A stretch of DNA of 64,000 nt from CAZJAH01 sp964544155 (GTDB taxonomy: Bacteria > Bacteroidota > Ignavibacteria > Kapaibacteriales > UBA2268): contig CAZJAH010000004.1 in assembly GCA_964544155.1 (NCBI GenBank), forward strand, positions 76,962 through 140,961. The letters are read 5' to 3'. Below are positions 36,117 to 45,969 of this stretch, in pieces; the stretch's first letter is position 1; every line of letters starts with the position of its first letter. A program made the position numbers and the translations under genes. Under the pieces are notes generated by a model that was not told where the DNA came from, made no database searches, and worked only from the letters and a program-made list of their open reading frames with translations.

Positions 36117-36815
36117 TTAATCTTTCGATCTGTCTTCTTCTTCGCTTGTTTCTCTCATTCTATATCCGACCCCTCTTATACTCTGAATTAAGGGTTTTGT
36201 GTCGTCGGATTCGATTTTTGACCTAAGCCTTTTGATATAAACATCGATTATGTTTGATTCCGGATCGAAATTATGCTTCCACACATGCTGTGTAATGGTA
36301 CTTCTGCTGAGTATCCTGTTTTTGTTTCTCATAAGATATTCAAGCAGCGCGTATTCCTTAGTTGTAAGCTCAATTTCTTTACCGAACCTGTAAGCGAGGT
36401 GTGAAACCGTATCGAGCGTTAGATCACCGCAGCGGAGTTTGGTTGATTTTTCAGGGCTTGATCTCCTGAGTATCGATCTGAGCCTTGCTGCCAGTTCTTC
36501 AAAGCTGAAAGGCTTAGGCAGGTAATCATCAGCTCCGAGGTCCAGGCCTTCTACTCTGTCTTCAGTGGTTCCGCGTGCCGTGAGCATAAGAATAGGTGTA
36601 GATACTCCGGAATCTCTTAATTCTTTTAATACTGTAAAGCCGTCTTTTCCGGGAAGCATAACATCAAGCAAAATAGCGTCAAAGTGGTTGTTCATTGCCA
36701 TATCAAGGCCTGTGATACCGTCGGACGCGGTTTCGACTATATATCTTTCCTCTTCGAGGCCGTGCTTTATAAAATTAGCCACCTTTCGCTCATCTTCAAC
36801 AACAAGTATTCTCAT
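36117..36815 (-). CDS. OmpR/PhoB-family response regulator
   Basis: This is a DNA-binding two-component regulator of 232 residues. The receiver domain shows the acidic pair in ILVVEDER, the phospho-acceptor aspartate in ILLDVMLPGKDG, the threonine in LMLTARG and lysine in YLPKPFSF. The C-terminal winged helix has the OmpR pattern (LTTKEYALLEYLMRN, VDVYIKRLRSKIE with local variation, IRGVGYRM). No histidine kinase lies beside it, which is unusual because members of this subfamily are normally paired; the partner must lie elsewhere. It precedes the MazG-like gene with one base between them. Confidence 0.93.
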   Translation of the reverse strand: MRILVVEDERKVANFIKHGLEEERYIVETASDGITGLDMAMNNHFDAILLDVMLPGKDGFTVLKELRDSGVSTPILMLTARGTTEDRVEGLDLGADDYLPKPFSFEELAARLRSILRRSSPEKSTKLRCGDLTLDTVSHLAYRFGKEIELTTKEYALLEYLMRNKNRILSRSTITQHVWKHNFDPESNIIDVYIKRLRSKIESDDTKPLIQSIRGVGYRMRETSEEEDRSKD

Positions 36816-36859
36816 CTTAATTATTCTCCCTGAACAAAATACAAATTTATTATTATTAA

Positions 36860-39805
36860 TTATTTCCTGACGAATACGGGGTATACTTCTTTCATTCCGT
36901 TTGATAATTCCAACATAAGGTAGTAAAGCCCGTTCGCCGCGAGTGCGCCATTAGCCAGCCTCCCATCCCATTTATCGCAATAAGCTGTTTGGGGGTTCCT
37001 AAGCTGGTTCTTAACCGGTTCGGCTACCAAATTATTCGCCTGATCAAAAATTTTCAAATTGACGCTGGTTTCTTCGGGTACGCTATAAACAACTTCCAGA
37101 TCCTGCAGGCCTGCCCTGACCGGATTTGGAGCAACGATTTCAATAAATCGCGGCTTATAATCGCCCAAAACAGTATCAGTTCTGACACATGAATTTTCGC
37201 AGCAAAATCTCATTACTATCTGCGGTGGCAGATTAAGTGGAATTTGCCATAAGTAACCTCCTTCATTCATTCTTACAGATGTAATAAAGGTAAAAGTATT
37301 GCCAAAATCTGTAGAAACTGAAATTGTTATTGTATCGCATAAGTATTCTACGCTGCTTAAATCCCATAAAAATTCCTTGGTGGGACAGGCTGTAAGCGAT
37401 GTATCGAAGCTTACCGGAAGTCTCGCGGGCCTGATTACAGCTCCATGTGATATTGAAGAATCCTTATAAATACCAGCAAAAGCAAAAGTACGGAACAATA
37501 TAAGGCTGTCAGCGTCGGGAGCTGTGCAGTTGAACAGGTCAACGCAGGGTATTTCTCCGTTTATGGAATAGTTGTCAAGCCCTTCAGTTACCGTGGTATC
37601 GAGAGTTTCCCATACAATGCCGTCGTAGCTGTACTGCAGCAAGGCTGTATCCAGGCAGGATACCGTGCCTGTCAGCTCAATAGTTTCCCCCACGGTATAT
37701 TCATTATTAAGGGGCGGATCGGCTGTTATAAATGGCAGCCTGAAGTTTAGCACTGTTGTGGTATCGAATACCTGCATTCCTCCGAATGAACTTTCAACTA
37801 TAAATTTTCCTTCAAGGCCGTAAATAGAGCTGTCAACCACAACATTATACGTCATGGTGTCGCGGTCATTATGTATGCCTTCAGCTATGCTTATCGGTTC
37901 AAGCGGAAGCGGGCCGCCTCCGGAATATCTTATAAAATTAATATCTACCCTTTCAGTGCCTCTGATCTTATTTACCCATTCGATCTCCACGGTATCGCCC
38001 GAGCAGTATTCTTCGGGCGGATCCATGTAATCAATTGGATGAGTTACATCGATAGTATTTTTATTAATAGTACCAAAGACATAAGTGCTGTCGTAGGTTG
38101 TTACGATTATATCATTTCTGCCGTCGCCTTCAAGATCAGCAATTGCAACTGAAGAAATTGTCTCATTAAAAAATTCGTGGCTGAATAATGTATCGAATGG
38201 ATTTCCCAGTCTGAATTCATTAGAAGCATAATCGCGCATTTTCATAATCATTATTGTGGAGCCGTCCACTATGATTATTTCGTCTTTTCCGTCATCGCCG
38301 TTATCAAGATCGTTTACTGCTGCTACCCAGCCGTTTATCCGCTGTGTGGCAATTGTATCGAAAGGAAAAAGGAAAGAATTCGGCGGCGATGGCTTTTCAA
38401 TGATTGTACCCGAATTATATCTCATAACCATAAGCCTGCTTCCCGGTACGGCAAAATCAGCTGATGACTGCGACAGGATTATTTCATTGCCCGGATTATT
38501 CGGGTAGTATTCCTGCCAGCTGTTATCGGAATTGCCGTCAACATTTCCGACAGCAACCGACCAGTAGTGGTTAGTATCACCCGTGAACGGCGGTTCAATT
38601 GGATCACCGACAAATGTCAGAGGGTCGCCATTGGCATCGAACAAATGTAACCTCGAGCGTCCGTTTGAGCCATCTATACCTTTATATTCTTCTGCTACAA
38701 GCATAAATAGGCTGTCATTGCTCCCCTCGTCTCCAATATTTAAAAAATAGGGGGTTATCCTCGGTCGGCTGTCTTCGGAAACCCACGCGGAGAAATCAAA
38801 GGGGAAGAAACTTTCATTTATCGCGTTTCCGCTGATATCAAATCCAAATAAATATGGCCTGTCGGCAACTGTTGAAGCGGTAACGGGATTATCCACCAGA
38901 ATATCCAGGCCGGGTGTAGGATAGCTGGGAAGCAGTATTGCTTCATTGCCCGGGGCTATCGGGGTGAATGAAGGCTGTGCGGAATTTACTTCGGGGCCTA
39001 AGGTTATTCTGTAATCTAAGTCATCACCCAGGTCCGGCATAGGAAAGGAGGAGAGCATGTTTTCGGTATTAAACAATGTTATGCCTCTAAGCACGGGCAC
39101 AGGTATGTCAGTCGGATCGGGAACAACGGGACTTGACATATTAAGTAATGAATATATTAATATTTCGCCATCTACATTTTTTCCGTAAACAGGCTTAATC
39201 GAAGCAAAAATGTTAGGCTCATACACTCTTAGGTCAATTGCCAGTCTTTTTAAAATATTTATTCTTTCAGAATCATGATTGAATCCGGCTATGTAAGCGT
39301 AAGCCAGGCTGTCTTCATGGCGGGGCATTTCCATGGTCTCGAGCCCGAGTACAAGAGTCGAATTCTGCTGAGCGCCTATTCCCGTGCTAAGGGTATCGAA
39401 TAATACCGAAATAGCGCTAACACCGGCGGCGTATTCGCCGGGAATATTTGTTCTCGTAGCAAGCCTGCCGGCGCCGTCGATAATAATGATCTCATCACCC
39501 ATAACGGCTGCAAGTTCGTTTGGAGTAAAAGGAAAATCATCATATAGCTTCGGATTGTCTATGATGTTGCCGATTAGCGGCTGTACATCCCCTGATATAA
39601 AGGGGGTTGACCATTTTATAAAAATTGAATCTATACTCTGCCGGGCCGAAGTATGGACGGTATTTCTGGTTGACTCCGCGTTACCGTTTGGATAAAGCCA
39701 GTTTGCAGGGCTGGAATTATTAACCTGCGCGTTCCCTTTAAATATAGGAAACACGGCAAAACAGACTATAAAAATAATCCCTATATGAAAACCTGATTTT
39801 GCCAT
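36860..39805 (-). CDS. FG-GAP-like repeat protein with FlgD-like C-terminal sorting region
   Basis: This exported protein of about 980 residues starts with a signal peptide (FHIGIIFIVCFAVFPIF, then GNAQ). Integrin-like calcium-binding repeats appear as DNGDDGKDEIIIVDG and DLEGDGRNDIIVTTYD, indicating a seven-bladed beta-propeller. Ig-like beta modules follow (about residues 640-880). The end has the FlgD-type layout: PNPVRAGLQDLEVVYSV, then KWDGRLANGALAANGLYYLML. That region often serves as the T9SS sorting signal in Ignavibacteria-like genomes. A start at 39805 is preferred to 39847 because the best promoter would leave only a few bases before 39847. Cell-surface structural or adhesive role inferred. 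Confidence 0.8.
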   Translation of the reverse strand: MAKSGFHIGIIFIVCFAVFPIFKGNAQVNNSSPANWLYPNGNAESTRNTVHTSARQSIDSIFIKWSTPFISGDVQPLIGNIIDNPKLYDDFPFTPNELAAVMGDEIIIIDGAGRLATRTNIPGEYAAGVSAISVLFDTLSTGIGAQQNSTLVLGLETMEMPRHEDSLAYAYIAGFNHDSERINILKRLAIDLRVYEPNIFASIKPVYGKNVDGEILIYSLLNMSSPVVPDPTDIPVPVLRGITLFNTENMLSSFPMPDLGDDLDYRITLGPEVNSAQPSFTPIAPGNEAILLPSYPTPGLDILVDNPVTASTVADRPYLFGFDISGNAINESFFPFDFSAWVSEDSRPRITPYFLNIGDEGSNDSLFMLVAEEYKGIDGSNGRSRLHLFDANGDPLTFVGDPIEPPFTGDTNHYWSVAVGNVDGNSDNSWQEYYPNNPGNEIILSQSSADFAVPGSRLMVMRYNSGTIIEKPSPPNSFLFPFDTIATQRINGWVAAVNDLDNGDDGKDEIIIVDGSTIMIMKMRDYASNEFRLGNPFDTLFSHEFFNETISSVAIADLEGDGRNDIIVTTYDSTYVFGTINKNTIDVTHPIDYMDPPEEYCSGDTVEIEWVNKIRGTERVDINFIRYSGGGPLPLEPISIAEGIHNDRDTMTYNVVVDSSIYGLEGKFIVESSFGGMQVFDTTTVLNFRLPFITADPPLNNEYTVGETIELTGTVSCLDTALLQYSYDGIVWETLDTTVTEGLDNYSINGEIPCVDLFNCTAPDADSLILFRTFAFAGIYKDSSISHGAVIRPARLPVSFDTSLTACPTKEFLWDLSSVEYLCDTITISVSTDFGNTFTFITSVRMNEGGYLWQIPLNLPPQIVMRFCCENSCVRTDTVLGDYKPRFIEIVAPNPVRAGLQDLEVVYSVPEETSVNLKIFDQANNLVAEPVKNQLRNPQTAYCDKWDGRLANGALAANGLYYLMLELSNGMKEVYPVFVRK

Positions 39806-39859
39806 TTGCGGCTTTAAATCGTTTCGTATTTTTGATTTGTGAATCATAATACACCACAG

Positions 39860-39889
39860 TATATATTGAATTTAAGAAATATTTCACAA
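39860..39889 (-). promoter_or_regulatory. Possible promoter for the FG-GAP-like cargo gene
   Basis: Minus-strand TTGTGA (39889-39884) and TATATA (39865-39860) are 18 bases apart. Transcription would start near 39853, consistent with translation from the ATG at 39805. Both boxes are imperfect and the surroundings are AT-rich, so this is tentative. Confidence 0.3.
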
Positions 39890-39986
39890 TTATTTAATAA
39901 ATTAATTCATTTTTTTCTATGAAAGAATATATTTTCCCGTTAAATTCTAAGCAGAAATTATACCAAATCAATATATTAGGAAAGGA

Positions 39987-40910
39987 ATGTCACCGTTTAA
40001 ATGGATTTTGTTACTTTTTTCTGTAAGCTTTATTGCCGGATGCGAGGCTCGCGGCACCAATAAGGTCGTGGTCACAACCATACACCCCATTGGTGAAATC
40101 ATTCGCGAGATAGCCGGAACTAAGGCTGAAGTTATCGTACTGGCCGAACCCGGCCATTCGCCGCATACGTATCAGCACAAGCCTTCTGACGCCAGAAACG
40201 CGAAAATTGCTGACGCGCTTTTTTATGTCAGCGATCATCTGGACGGATGGGTAGCAGCTCTGGATTCCGATAATAAGATAAGTCTTCTGAATATGCTGCC
40301 CGAAGAAAGTATTCTTTATTTTGATGAGCATCATGAACACAATGAAGTTCATCATGATCATAGCCACGGAAAAAATGATACTATTAGCCATAAAGAAGAG
40401 GAAGTTATTGATCCTCATTTTTGGACTGACCCTTTGACGGTTAAAGCCATTCTACCGGCAATTGCAGATACGCTCGCGGCAATTGATCCCGATAATGCTG
40501 AAATATACAGGGCTAATGCCCGCGCATACGCGAAAAGGCTGGATATTCTGCACAGGCAGGTAAGTGATATCATTTCGGATGTAAGAGGCAGCAAAGTGTA
40601 TCTTTTCCATCCTTCATTCAGGTATTTCCTTCAAAGATACAAGCTGATATACTCCGGCTCAATAGAACCATCGCCCGGGAAAGAAGCGACTCCTCAAACT
40701 ATGGCTTTAATAATTGATGATATTAAAGCAAGTGGCGTTAAAGCTATATTTTCGGAACCCCAGCTTTCTGAAAAGCCCGCCGAGATAGTCTCAGAATCGG
40801 CTTTGGTAAATGTGTTTGTACTGGATCCGATAGGCGGAACGGAAGGAAAGAACACCTATGCGGATATAATACTCTACAACGCCCGGACTCTGAAGAAAGC
40901 GTTGATTTAA
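39987..40910 (+). CDS. znuA: Zinc/manganese ABC transporter substrate-binding lipoprotein (ZnuA-like)
   Basis: This 307-residue cluster A-I binding protein captures a transition metal in the periplasm. A lipoprotein signal (LLLFSVSFIAGC) anchors it. Metal-ligand regions include GHSPHTYQHKPSD, YVSDHLDGW, FHPSFRYFLQRY and the aspartate of LDPIGG. A loop at about residues 113-140 is rich in histidine (DEHHEHNEVHHDHSHG); such loops are typical of zinc-specific ZnuA rather than manganese-specific proteins. AGGAAAGG precedes the ATG. It begins a three-gene unit with the ATPase and permease. A small palindrome GAAATATTTC at about 39875-39884 lies upstream, but no convincing Zur box was identified. 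Confidence 0.92.
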   Translation: MSPFKWILLLFSVSFIAGCEARGTNKVVVTTIHPIGEIIREIAGTKAEVIVLAEPGHSPHTYQHKPSDARNAKIADALFYVSDHLDGWVAALDSDNKISLLNMLPEESILYFDEHHEHNEVHHDHSHGKNDTISHKEEEVIDPHFWTDPLTVKAILPAIADTLAAIDPDNAEIYRANARAYAKRLDILHRQVSDIISDVRGSKVYLFHPSFRYFLQRYKLIYSGSIEPSPGKEATPQTMALIIDDIKASGVKAIFSEPQLSEKPAEIVSESALVNVFVLDPIGGTEGKNTYADIILYNARTLKKALI

Positions 40911-40927
40911 ACAGGGATTATATAATT

Positions 40928-41680
40928 ATGAAAAGCACTATCAAAACAAAGGGGCTGACTGTTTATTATGGCGATACGCCTGCACTTATAAATATAGATA
41001 TCCGGCTTTTCGCAGGGGATTTTCTGGCAATAGTAGGTCCGAACGGTTCCGGCAAGTCCACATTACTTAAGGCAATAGCCGGCATCATCCCTTACCGAAG
41101 CGGCAGTATTGAATTAATCGCAAATAGTAATGAGATACTTAAATCGCAGGATGTAGGCTACGTGCCGCAAATTAAAAAAGTCGATCCTTCATTTCCGGCC
41201 ACGGGATATGAACTTGTTGCCAGCGGTATCAGCAAAAAATGGCCTTTTTTAAAAAATAAGTCTGCCGAAGAAAGAATTACGCGAATACTTGACAGAATAG
41301 ACGCAGTCCACCTTATAAACAGGCAACTCTCAGGACTGTCCGGAGGCGAACTGCAAAGGCTTTACCTGGCAAGGGCGCTTGTCAGGCAGCCGAAAATTCT
41401 GCTGCTCGACGAGCCCGCAACCGGAATAGACCTTGTCTGCGAAGAAAATATCACCGGATTGATTGAATCATTCCATAAGGAAGGTGATAACATTGTTATT
41501 ATGGTAACCCACGACTGGACTTCCGCCTATCATCACGCCAATAAGGTGATGCTTCTTAATAAAGAGATGAAATTCTTCGGCGAGCCTGAAAGGGCATTTA
41601 CTGACGAAAATCTAGGGCGGACATTCAGCAATTACGGCCTGCATCATAAAGTAAAACTTCAACTTGGCGAAGAAAACTGA
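40928..41680 (+). CDS. znuC: Metal ABC transporter ATP-binding protein (ZnuC-like)
   Basis: This cytoplasmic ATPase of 250 residues drives the zinc importer. Walker A is GPNGSGKST, the ABC signature is LSGGELQRL, Walker B is ILLLDEPATGID, and the switch histidine is in MVTHDW. It follows znuA by 17 bases, and its stop codon overlaps the permease start (TGATG at 41678-41682), a sign of coupled translation. Confidence 0.92.
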   Translation: MKSTIKTKGLTVYYGDTPALINIDIRLFAGDFLAIVGPNGSGKSTLLKAIAGIIPYRSGSIELIANSNEILKSQDVGYVPQIKKVDPSFPATGYELVASGISKKWPFLKNKSAEERITRILDRIDAVHLINRQLSGLSGGELQRLYLARALVRQPKILLLDEPATGIDLVCEENITGLIESFHKEGDNIVIMVTHDWTSAYHHANKVMLLNKEMKFFGEPERAFTDENLGRTFSNYGLHHKVKLQLGEEN

Positions 41681-42474
41681 TGGATATTTTCAGCTACCCG
41701 TTTATGATTAGAGCATTTGCCGCAGGAATCATGATAGGCTTCCTCGGTGGATTTTACGGCCCCTTAATAGTGCAGCGAAAAATGTCATTCCTGGGGACGG
41801 GGCTTGCTCACGCTGCTTTCGGCGGAGTGGCATTAGGCCTGTTGCTAAAGGTTGATCCGCTTTATACGGCTATACCTTTTACTGTGGCTGTATCGGTATT
41901 CATTACTTTTTTATCTGAAAAAACGCGGCTCAGCCACGATACACTTATAGGGGTGCTGTTTTCACTGGCAGTTGCCCTGGGAATAATTTTTATTTCCCTT
42001 ATCGACACATATACCTCGGACGCTTTCACCTATCTTTTCGGATCGATATTATCAGTATTTGAAAAAGACCTGATAGCAATCGGCATACTATGTATCATTA
42101 CTTTGGCAGCCGGCAAAATCCTGTGGGGAAAATGGGCTTACGCCGGATTTGATTTCGAGCTTGCGGCTACCGATAATATTAAAACACGGGCAAATGAATA
42201 TTTGCTTTTGCTGTTAACATCTTTAACTATTGTTACGTCTATTAAACTTGTGGGAATAATCCTTATGGCCGCGTATTTGGTTATTCCCGCGGCTGCAGCC
42301 AGGTTAGTATCAGAAAGTTTTGGCGAAATGACCGTTAAGGCTGTTATTATAGGGATAATTTCATCGCTTGCAGGGCTGGTGGCAGCGTATTATCTTAATC
42401 TGCCGGCCGGGGCCTCAATAATTATAATTCAATCGGCGATTTTCGGGGCGGCATTTTTTATAAAAAAAGTCTGA
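41680..42474 (+). CDS. znuB: Metal ABC transporter permease (ZnuB-like)
   Basis: This 264-residue inner-membrane permease of the ABC-3 family has about seven to eight membrane segments. Typical motifs are GGFYGPLIVQRKMSFLGTGLAHAAFGG near the N-terminus (positions about 23-50) and VGIILMAAYLVIPAAAARL near the C-terminus. It forms the channel through which the metal bound by the upstream lipoprotein enters. The stop codon lies in a short tandem duplication (AAAAAAGTCTGAA occurs twice around 42463-42494), probably a slippage product. No terminator was seen. Confidence 0.92.
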   Translation: MDIFSYPFMIRAFAAGIMIGFLGGFYGPLIVQRKMSFLGTGLAHAAFGGVALGLLLKVDPLYTAIPFTVAVSVFITFLSEKTRLSHDTLIGVLFSLAVALGIIFISLIDTYTSDAFTYLFGSILSVFEKDLIAIGILCIITLAAGKILWGKWAYAGFDFELAATDNIKTRANEYLLLLLTSLTIVTSIKLVGIILMAAYLVIPAAAARLVSESFGEMTVKAVIIGIISSLAGLVAAYYLNLPAGASIIIIQSAIFGAAFFIKKV

Positions 42475-42618
42475 AATTATAAAAAAGTCTGAACTTAGTT
42501 TAAAAACAGAAAAAAAAATTAATTAATCTATTGTTAATTCGTAAGCCAAATAATATAAGCGGGATCTACAATTAAGTTGAAAAATCCATAACTTTTTTTT
42601 ATGTTAACAAAATCTTTC

Positions 42619-42647
42619 TTGTCATTGTAATATATATAAGTTATATT
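42619..42647 (+). promoter_or_regulatory. Sigma-70-type promoter for the LysM transglycosylase gene
   Basis: TTGTCA (42619-42624) and TATATT (42642-42647) are 17 bases apart. Transcription would begin near 42654, about 35 bases before the ATG. The boxes match those found upstream of the cargo gene at 22385. Confidence 0.55.
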
Positions 42648-42688
42648 ACATATAAGCATAAAGGGGTTTTTCATTTCGGGGGTTAAAA

Positions 42689-44983
42689 ATGTATTATCAA
42701 AATAAGCAAAGTATATTTACTATGAAAAATATCGCGGCTCTTCTTTTAGTAATTTTATTTGTTTCAACTGCCGCTATCGCTCAGGATAACGACAGCAAAC
42801 ATAAACCGCTAAACAGGGATGTATTTCCCGACGAATATTCCGATCTGGACGATCCGGGCACAGCCGGAACACCAGACGACGCGTATATCAAGAAGACCAT
42901 GGCCACATCAAAGCAGCGCTATATGCAGGCACTCGTACTCATCGAAAGAAGAGACACAGCCAAGGCTGCGAGATATTTCGAGAATGCTATCACAATACTC
43001 AATAACCTCGTCAGCATACCGGGTATAGAAGAAAATGAAAATTACACAGACCTCGCACAATCCATAATTGATGACTATGAATCTTATGTAACTTCAATCG
43101 ATGACCTTAACGATGACAGCCCGCTGTTCATTGTCAGGAATAAATTATACAAAGAAATCGAAAATACCGATATTTCGCAGATAGAAGTATCACCTGTAGA
43201 AAAAGAAATTGCCGTAATAAAAAGCATAGGCTTGCCAGGCCCTCCGGATACTTTGAATATTCAGCTGCCGGATAATGTATCGGTACAAAAAGCTATAAGC
43301 TTTTTAAGCAAAGATAAAGGCCGTAAATTCTTTAGGAACTGGCTCCAAAGATCAACCCGCTGGTTCCCAATGATGATGAGGATAGCAGAAGAAGAAGGCC
43401 TTCCTGAAGAAATTATTTACTTATCAATGATAGAGAGCGGCCTGAATCCGACTATTGTTTCGAGCGCCAGCGCCGTGGGTTTATGGCAGTTTATACGTTC
43501 AACAGGCGAGATGTACGGCCTTAATGCCGACAGGTCATACTGGATTGACGAAAGAAGAGACCCTGAAAAAGCCACTCGCGCGGCTATGAGGCACCTGCGT
43601 GACCTGTATATTCAGTTTGGTGACTGGCATCTGGCTTTCGCCGCTTATAATTGCGGGCCCTACTGCGTAACAAGGGCTATCCGCCGTACGGGCAAAGAAA
43701 ATCCGGATTACTGGGAGGTTAGAAAAAGGCTGCCCAGAGAAACCCAGGGTTATGTACCCATGTATATTGCCACCGCAAAAATGGCAATGAATCCCGAGAA
43801 ATACGGTTTCAAAGTGGATGAACTGGAATTCGAGCCGCAGTATGTATATGATACTGTCAGGGTAACGCAGTCACTGAATCTTTCGACACTGGCAAAGTGT
43901 GTTAATATTAGCGAAGAGGAAATTAAATCTCTTAACCCCGAACTGCTTAAGAACTGCACACCACCCGATGCCGGGTACTACACACTGAAAATTCCAAAAG
44001 GCTCCAAAACTATGTTCGACATAAACTTCCTTGCTTTATCGCAGGAAGAAAGGCAGCCCTGGGTTACTCATAAGATAGCACGCGGCGAAACTTTAAGAAA
44101 ACTCTCAAGCGAATACGGCATTCCCATGAATGACATAATCGCTATGAATAATCTCAGCGGTTACCGCACCAGGCTTCGCATTGGCGAAGAGCTTAGAATA
44201 CCGCTAAATAAAGAGAAAGGCGCCTCTGAATTGACAGGCGATGAAATTGCCGACAGGCTCAGCGGTAAGGATAAAGAACCCCTTGTGCACGTTGTAAAAA
44301 AAGGGGAATCCCTTTACGCCGTTGCCCGAAAATACGGCAAAAGGCTTTCTGAAATTAAAGCTTTAAACGGCCTTAGAACTGACAGGCTGCGCATCGGCCA
44401 GGAACTTCTTATTAAAGAAGGCGAATATGCTTCAGCTGCAAGCCCTTCGGGAACTCAAAAAACTGATAAACCCCCTAAGCAAAAGATAGTCAACCACAAA
44501 GTCCGTAGAGGTGAAACCCTGGCAAAGATAGCCGACAGGTACGGAGTTACTATTACAAGCATAAAGCAGCTCAATTCACTCAGGGGAACAAGGATATATT
44601 CAGGCCAGAGCCTCGCGATTAAAACCGATGCCGGCTATACCCCGCCGAAAAATACTAGAAAAGAAAGTGATATTATCATCCATAAAGTGCGCCGAGGCGA
44701 AACTATCGGCGCAATCGCCGAAAGGTACGGAGTAAAGATAAGCGAGCTGAGAGAATGGAATTTCCGCGAGATAAAGGGCAACACCATTTATTCAGGCTCA
44801 AGGCTTAAAATTTACAGGGATAAAACGGGATCGTCAGCACCTCAGTACTATAAAGTACGCCCGGGTGACACGTTGATCTCAATTGCAAGGAAATTCGGAG
44901 TCTCTGTCCATACACTGAAAAGCAACAATAAGAACATCAATCCCACAAGGCTGCAAATAGGCCAGACCTTAAGGATACAGTAG
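42689..44983 (+). CDS. mltD: MltD-like membrane-bound lytic transglycosylase with LysM repeats
   Basis: This 764-residue exported enzyme cleaves peptidoglycan glycan strands to 1,6-anhydro products. After a signal peptide (IAALLLVILFVSTAAIAQ) and a helical region, the SLT domain (about residues 225-375) has the catalytic glutamate in LSMIESGLNP, then SASAVGLWQFI and AFAAYNCGP. Five clear LysM domains follow, each with a (K/R)xGET- or GDT-like opening (for example RGETLRKLSSEYGI, KGESLYAVARKYGK, RRGETLAKIADRYGV, RPGDTLISIARKFGV). A sixth, divergent LysM-like unit precedes them. E. coli MltD has two, so binding to peptidoglycan should be unusually tight. GGGGG lies seven bases before the ATG; an ATG at 42722 is an alternative. 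Confidence 0.93.
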   Translation: MYYQNKQSIFTMKNIAALLLVILFVSTAAIAQDNDSKHKPLNRDVFPDEYSDLDDPGTAGTPDDAYIKKTMATSKQRYMQALVLIERRDTAKAARYFENAITILNNLVSIPGIEENENYTDLAQSIIDDYESYVTSIDDLNDDSPLFIVRNKLYKEIENTDISQIEVSPVEKEIAVIKSIGLPGPPDTLNIQLPDNVSVQKAISFLSKDKGRKFFRNWLQRSTRWFPMMMRIAEEEGLPEEIIYLSMIESGLNPTIVSSASAVGLWQFIRSTGEMYGLNADRSYWIDERRDPEKATRAAMRHLRDLYIQFGDWHLAFAAYNCGPYCVTRAIRRTGKENPDYWEVRKRLPRETQGYVPMYIATAKMAMNPEKYGFKVDELEFEPQYVYDTVRVTQSLNLSTLAKCVNISEEEIKSLNPELLKNCTPPDAGYYTLKIPKGSKTMFDINFLALSQEERQPWVTHKIARGETLRKLSSEYGIPMNDIIAMNNLSGYRTRLRIGEELRIPLNKEKGASELTGDEIADRLSGKDKEPLVHVVKKGESLYAVARKYGKRLSEIKALNGLRTDRLRIGQELLIKEGEYASAASPSGTQKTDKPPKQKIVNHKVRRGETLAKIADRYGVTITSIKQLNSLRGTRIYSGQSLAIKTDAGYTPPKNTRKESDIIIHKVRRGETIGAIAERYGVKISELREWNFREIKGNTIYSGSRLKIYRDKTGSSAPQYYKVRPGDTLISIARKFGVSVHTLKSNNKNINPTRLQIGQTLRIQ

Positions 44984-45008
44984 ATAACAAGATTTTTATA
45001 GAATAATT

Positions 45009-45041
45009 AAGCCCGTCAGATATTCCGGCGGGCTTTTTTTT
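45009..45041 (+). terminator. Terminator of the transglycosylase gene
   Basis: AAGCCCG pairs with CGGGCTT around a 12-base loop and runs into eight T, 25 bases after the stop codon on the plus strand. Confidence 0.85.
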
Positions 45042-45273
45042 CCCGGCAAAATCCTTTAAAAAGCTCGCAGATTCTGTTTAAGTAAGTTTAATTTGAAAAA
45101 TATTTTAGAAAGCCATGCATTATATAGCTGAGAATATTATATGATCAGGCTCTTAGTATAAAACTGGCTGTTATACCCCATCTTTATACACGTCTTAATA
45201 AATATTATTGATTTTTGTGAAAAAATTGTTTAGATTAATAAAGTTAAATATCACGTGAAAAAGGAGGAGCGAT

Positions 45274-45834
45274 ATGAAGAATTTTACCATTTTTTTGATA
45301 GCGGCAATTTTATGTATTCCTACGTCGGGAATTTTATCCGATGAGGAACCCGACTGGAGAAAACAAGAGCAGAAAGAAATCCCCGAAGGGATGAAATTCT
45401 ATAAGGAAAAATACGAAGAAGTTTTTGATGCGCCATTCGAGGATGTATGGGAAGCAATACTTTCTTCAGTCGAAGAACGCAACTGCATGGTCATTCGCAA
45501 GAATACAAGGCAGACCGACGAAGGTTTCTTTAAAGGAAGTATCCATTCGGATTTCTGCGTTTTCGCGACCGCAACTGCCGAGGAAAAAGTCCAGGACAGC
45601 CTTAAGAAATACAGCCTGAGGGTGCCCTTTATCCGGGGCGGAGTATTTATTAACGGGCGTATGCAGTATAAGTTCGTAGTTTCCGAGCAGGAAGACGGCA
45701 CTGTCAGAGTGCTGCTAAAAGGCGAAGTAAGCGGATTTGAAGAGCACGTTACGGGCCAGGTTCATTTCTGGGAATCAAACGGATACCTTGAAACAAGAAT
45801 GATGGAAAACATAAGGCGAAAACTGCAGGCTTAA
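45274..45834 (+). CDS. Exported protein of unknown function
   Basis: I do not recognise this 186-residue protein. A signal peptide (FTIFLIAAILCIPTSG) directs it to the envelope; there is no lipobox cysteine at the cleavage site. The mature part has a helix-containing opening, DAPFEDVWEAILSSVEE, then alternating beta strands (VFINGRMQYKFVVSE, TVRVLLKGEVSGF). This resembles the layout of BamC-like or SRPBCC-like modules that start with a PxxxVWxA(I/L) helix. The similarity is structural intuition only. AAAGGAGG lies just upstream of the ATG, one of the strongest ribosome sites in the window. It is a single-gene unit ending in a hairpin shared with the convergent operon. Confidence 0.75.
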   Translation: MKNFTIFLIAAILCIPTSGILSDEEPDWRKQEQKEIPEGMKFYKEKYEEVFDAPFEDVWEAILSSVEERNCMVIRKNTRQTDEGFFKGSIHSDFCVFATATAEEKVQDSLKKYSLRVPFIRGGVFINGRMQYKFVVSEQEDGTVRVLLKGEVSGFEEHVTGQVHFWESNGYLETRMMENIRRKLQA

Positions 45835-45868
45835 GAAACAGTATAAAGCATATTAACAATGACATATG

Positions 45869-45896
45869 AAAAAGCAGGCCTCAGAGTCTGCTTTTT
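45869..45896. terminator. Bidirectional terminator between convergent genes
   Basis: AAAAAGCAG and CTGCTTTTT form a perfect nine-pair stem whose A and T arms give a U tract in either direction. It lies between the exported protein gene (plus) and the Vsr-like gene (minus). Confidence 0.85.
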
Positions 45897-45969
45897 CCTG
45901 TTTTCCGCAATGTGGCACCCAAAAACTATTAAAAACAATTCGATACATATCGGAATTTTCGTTTCTGCT

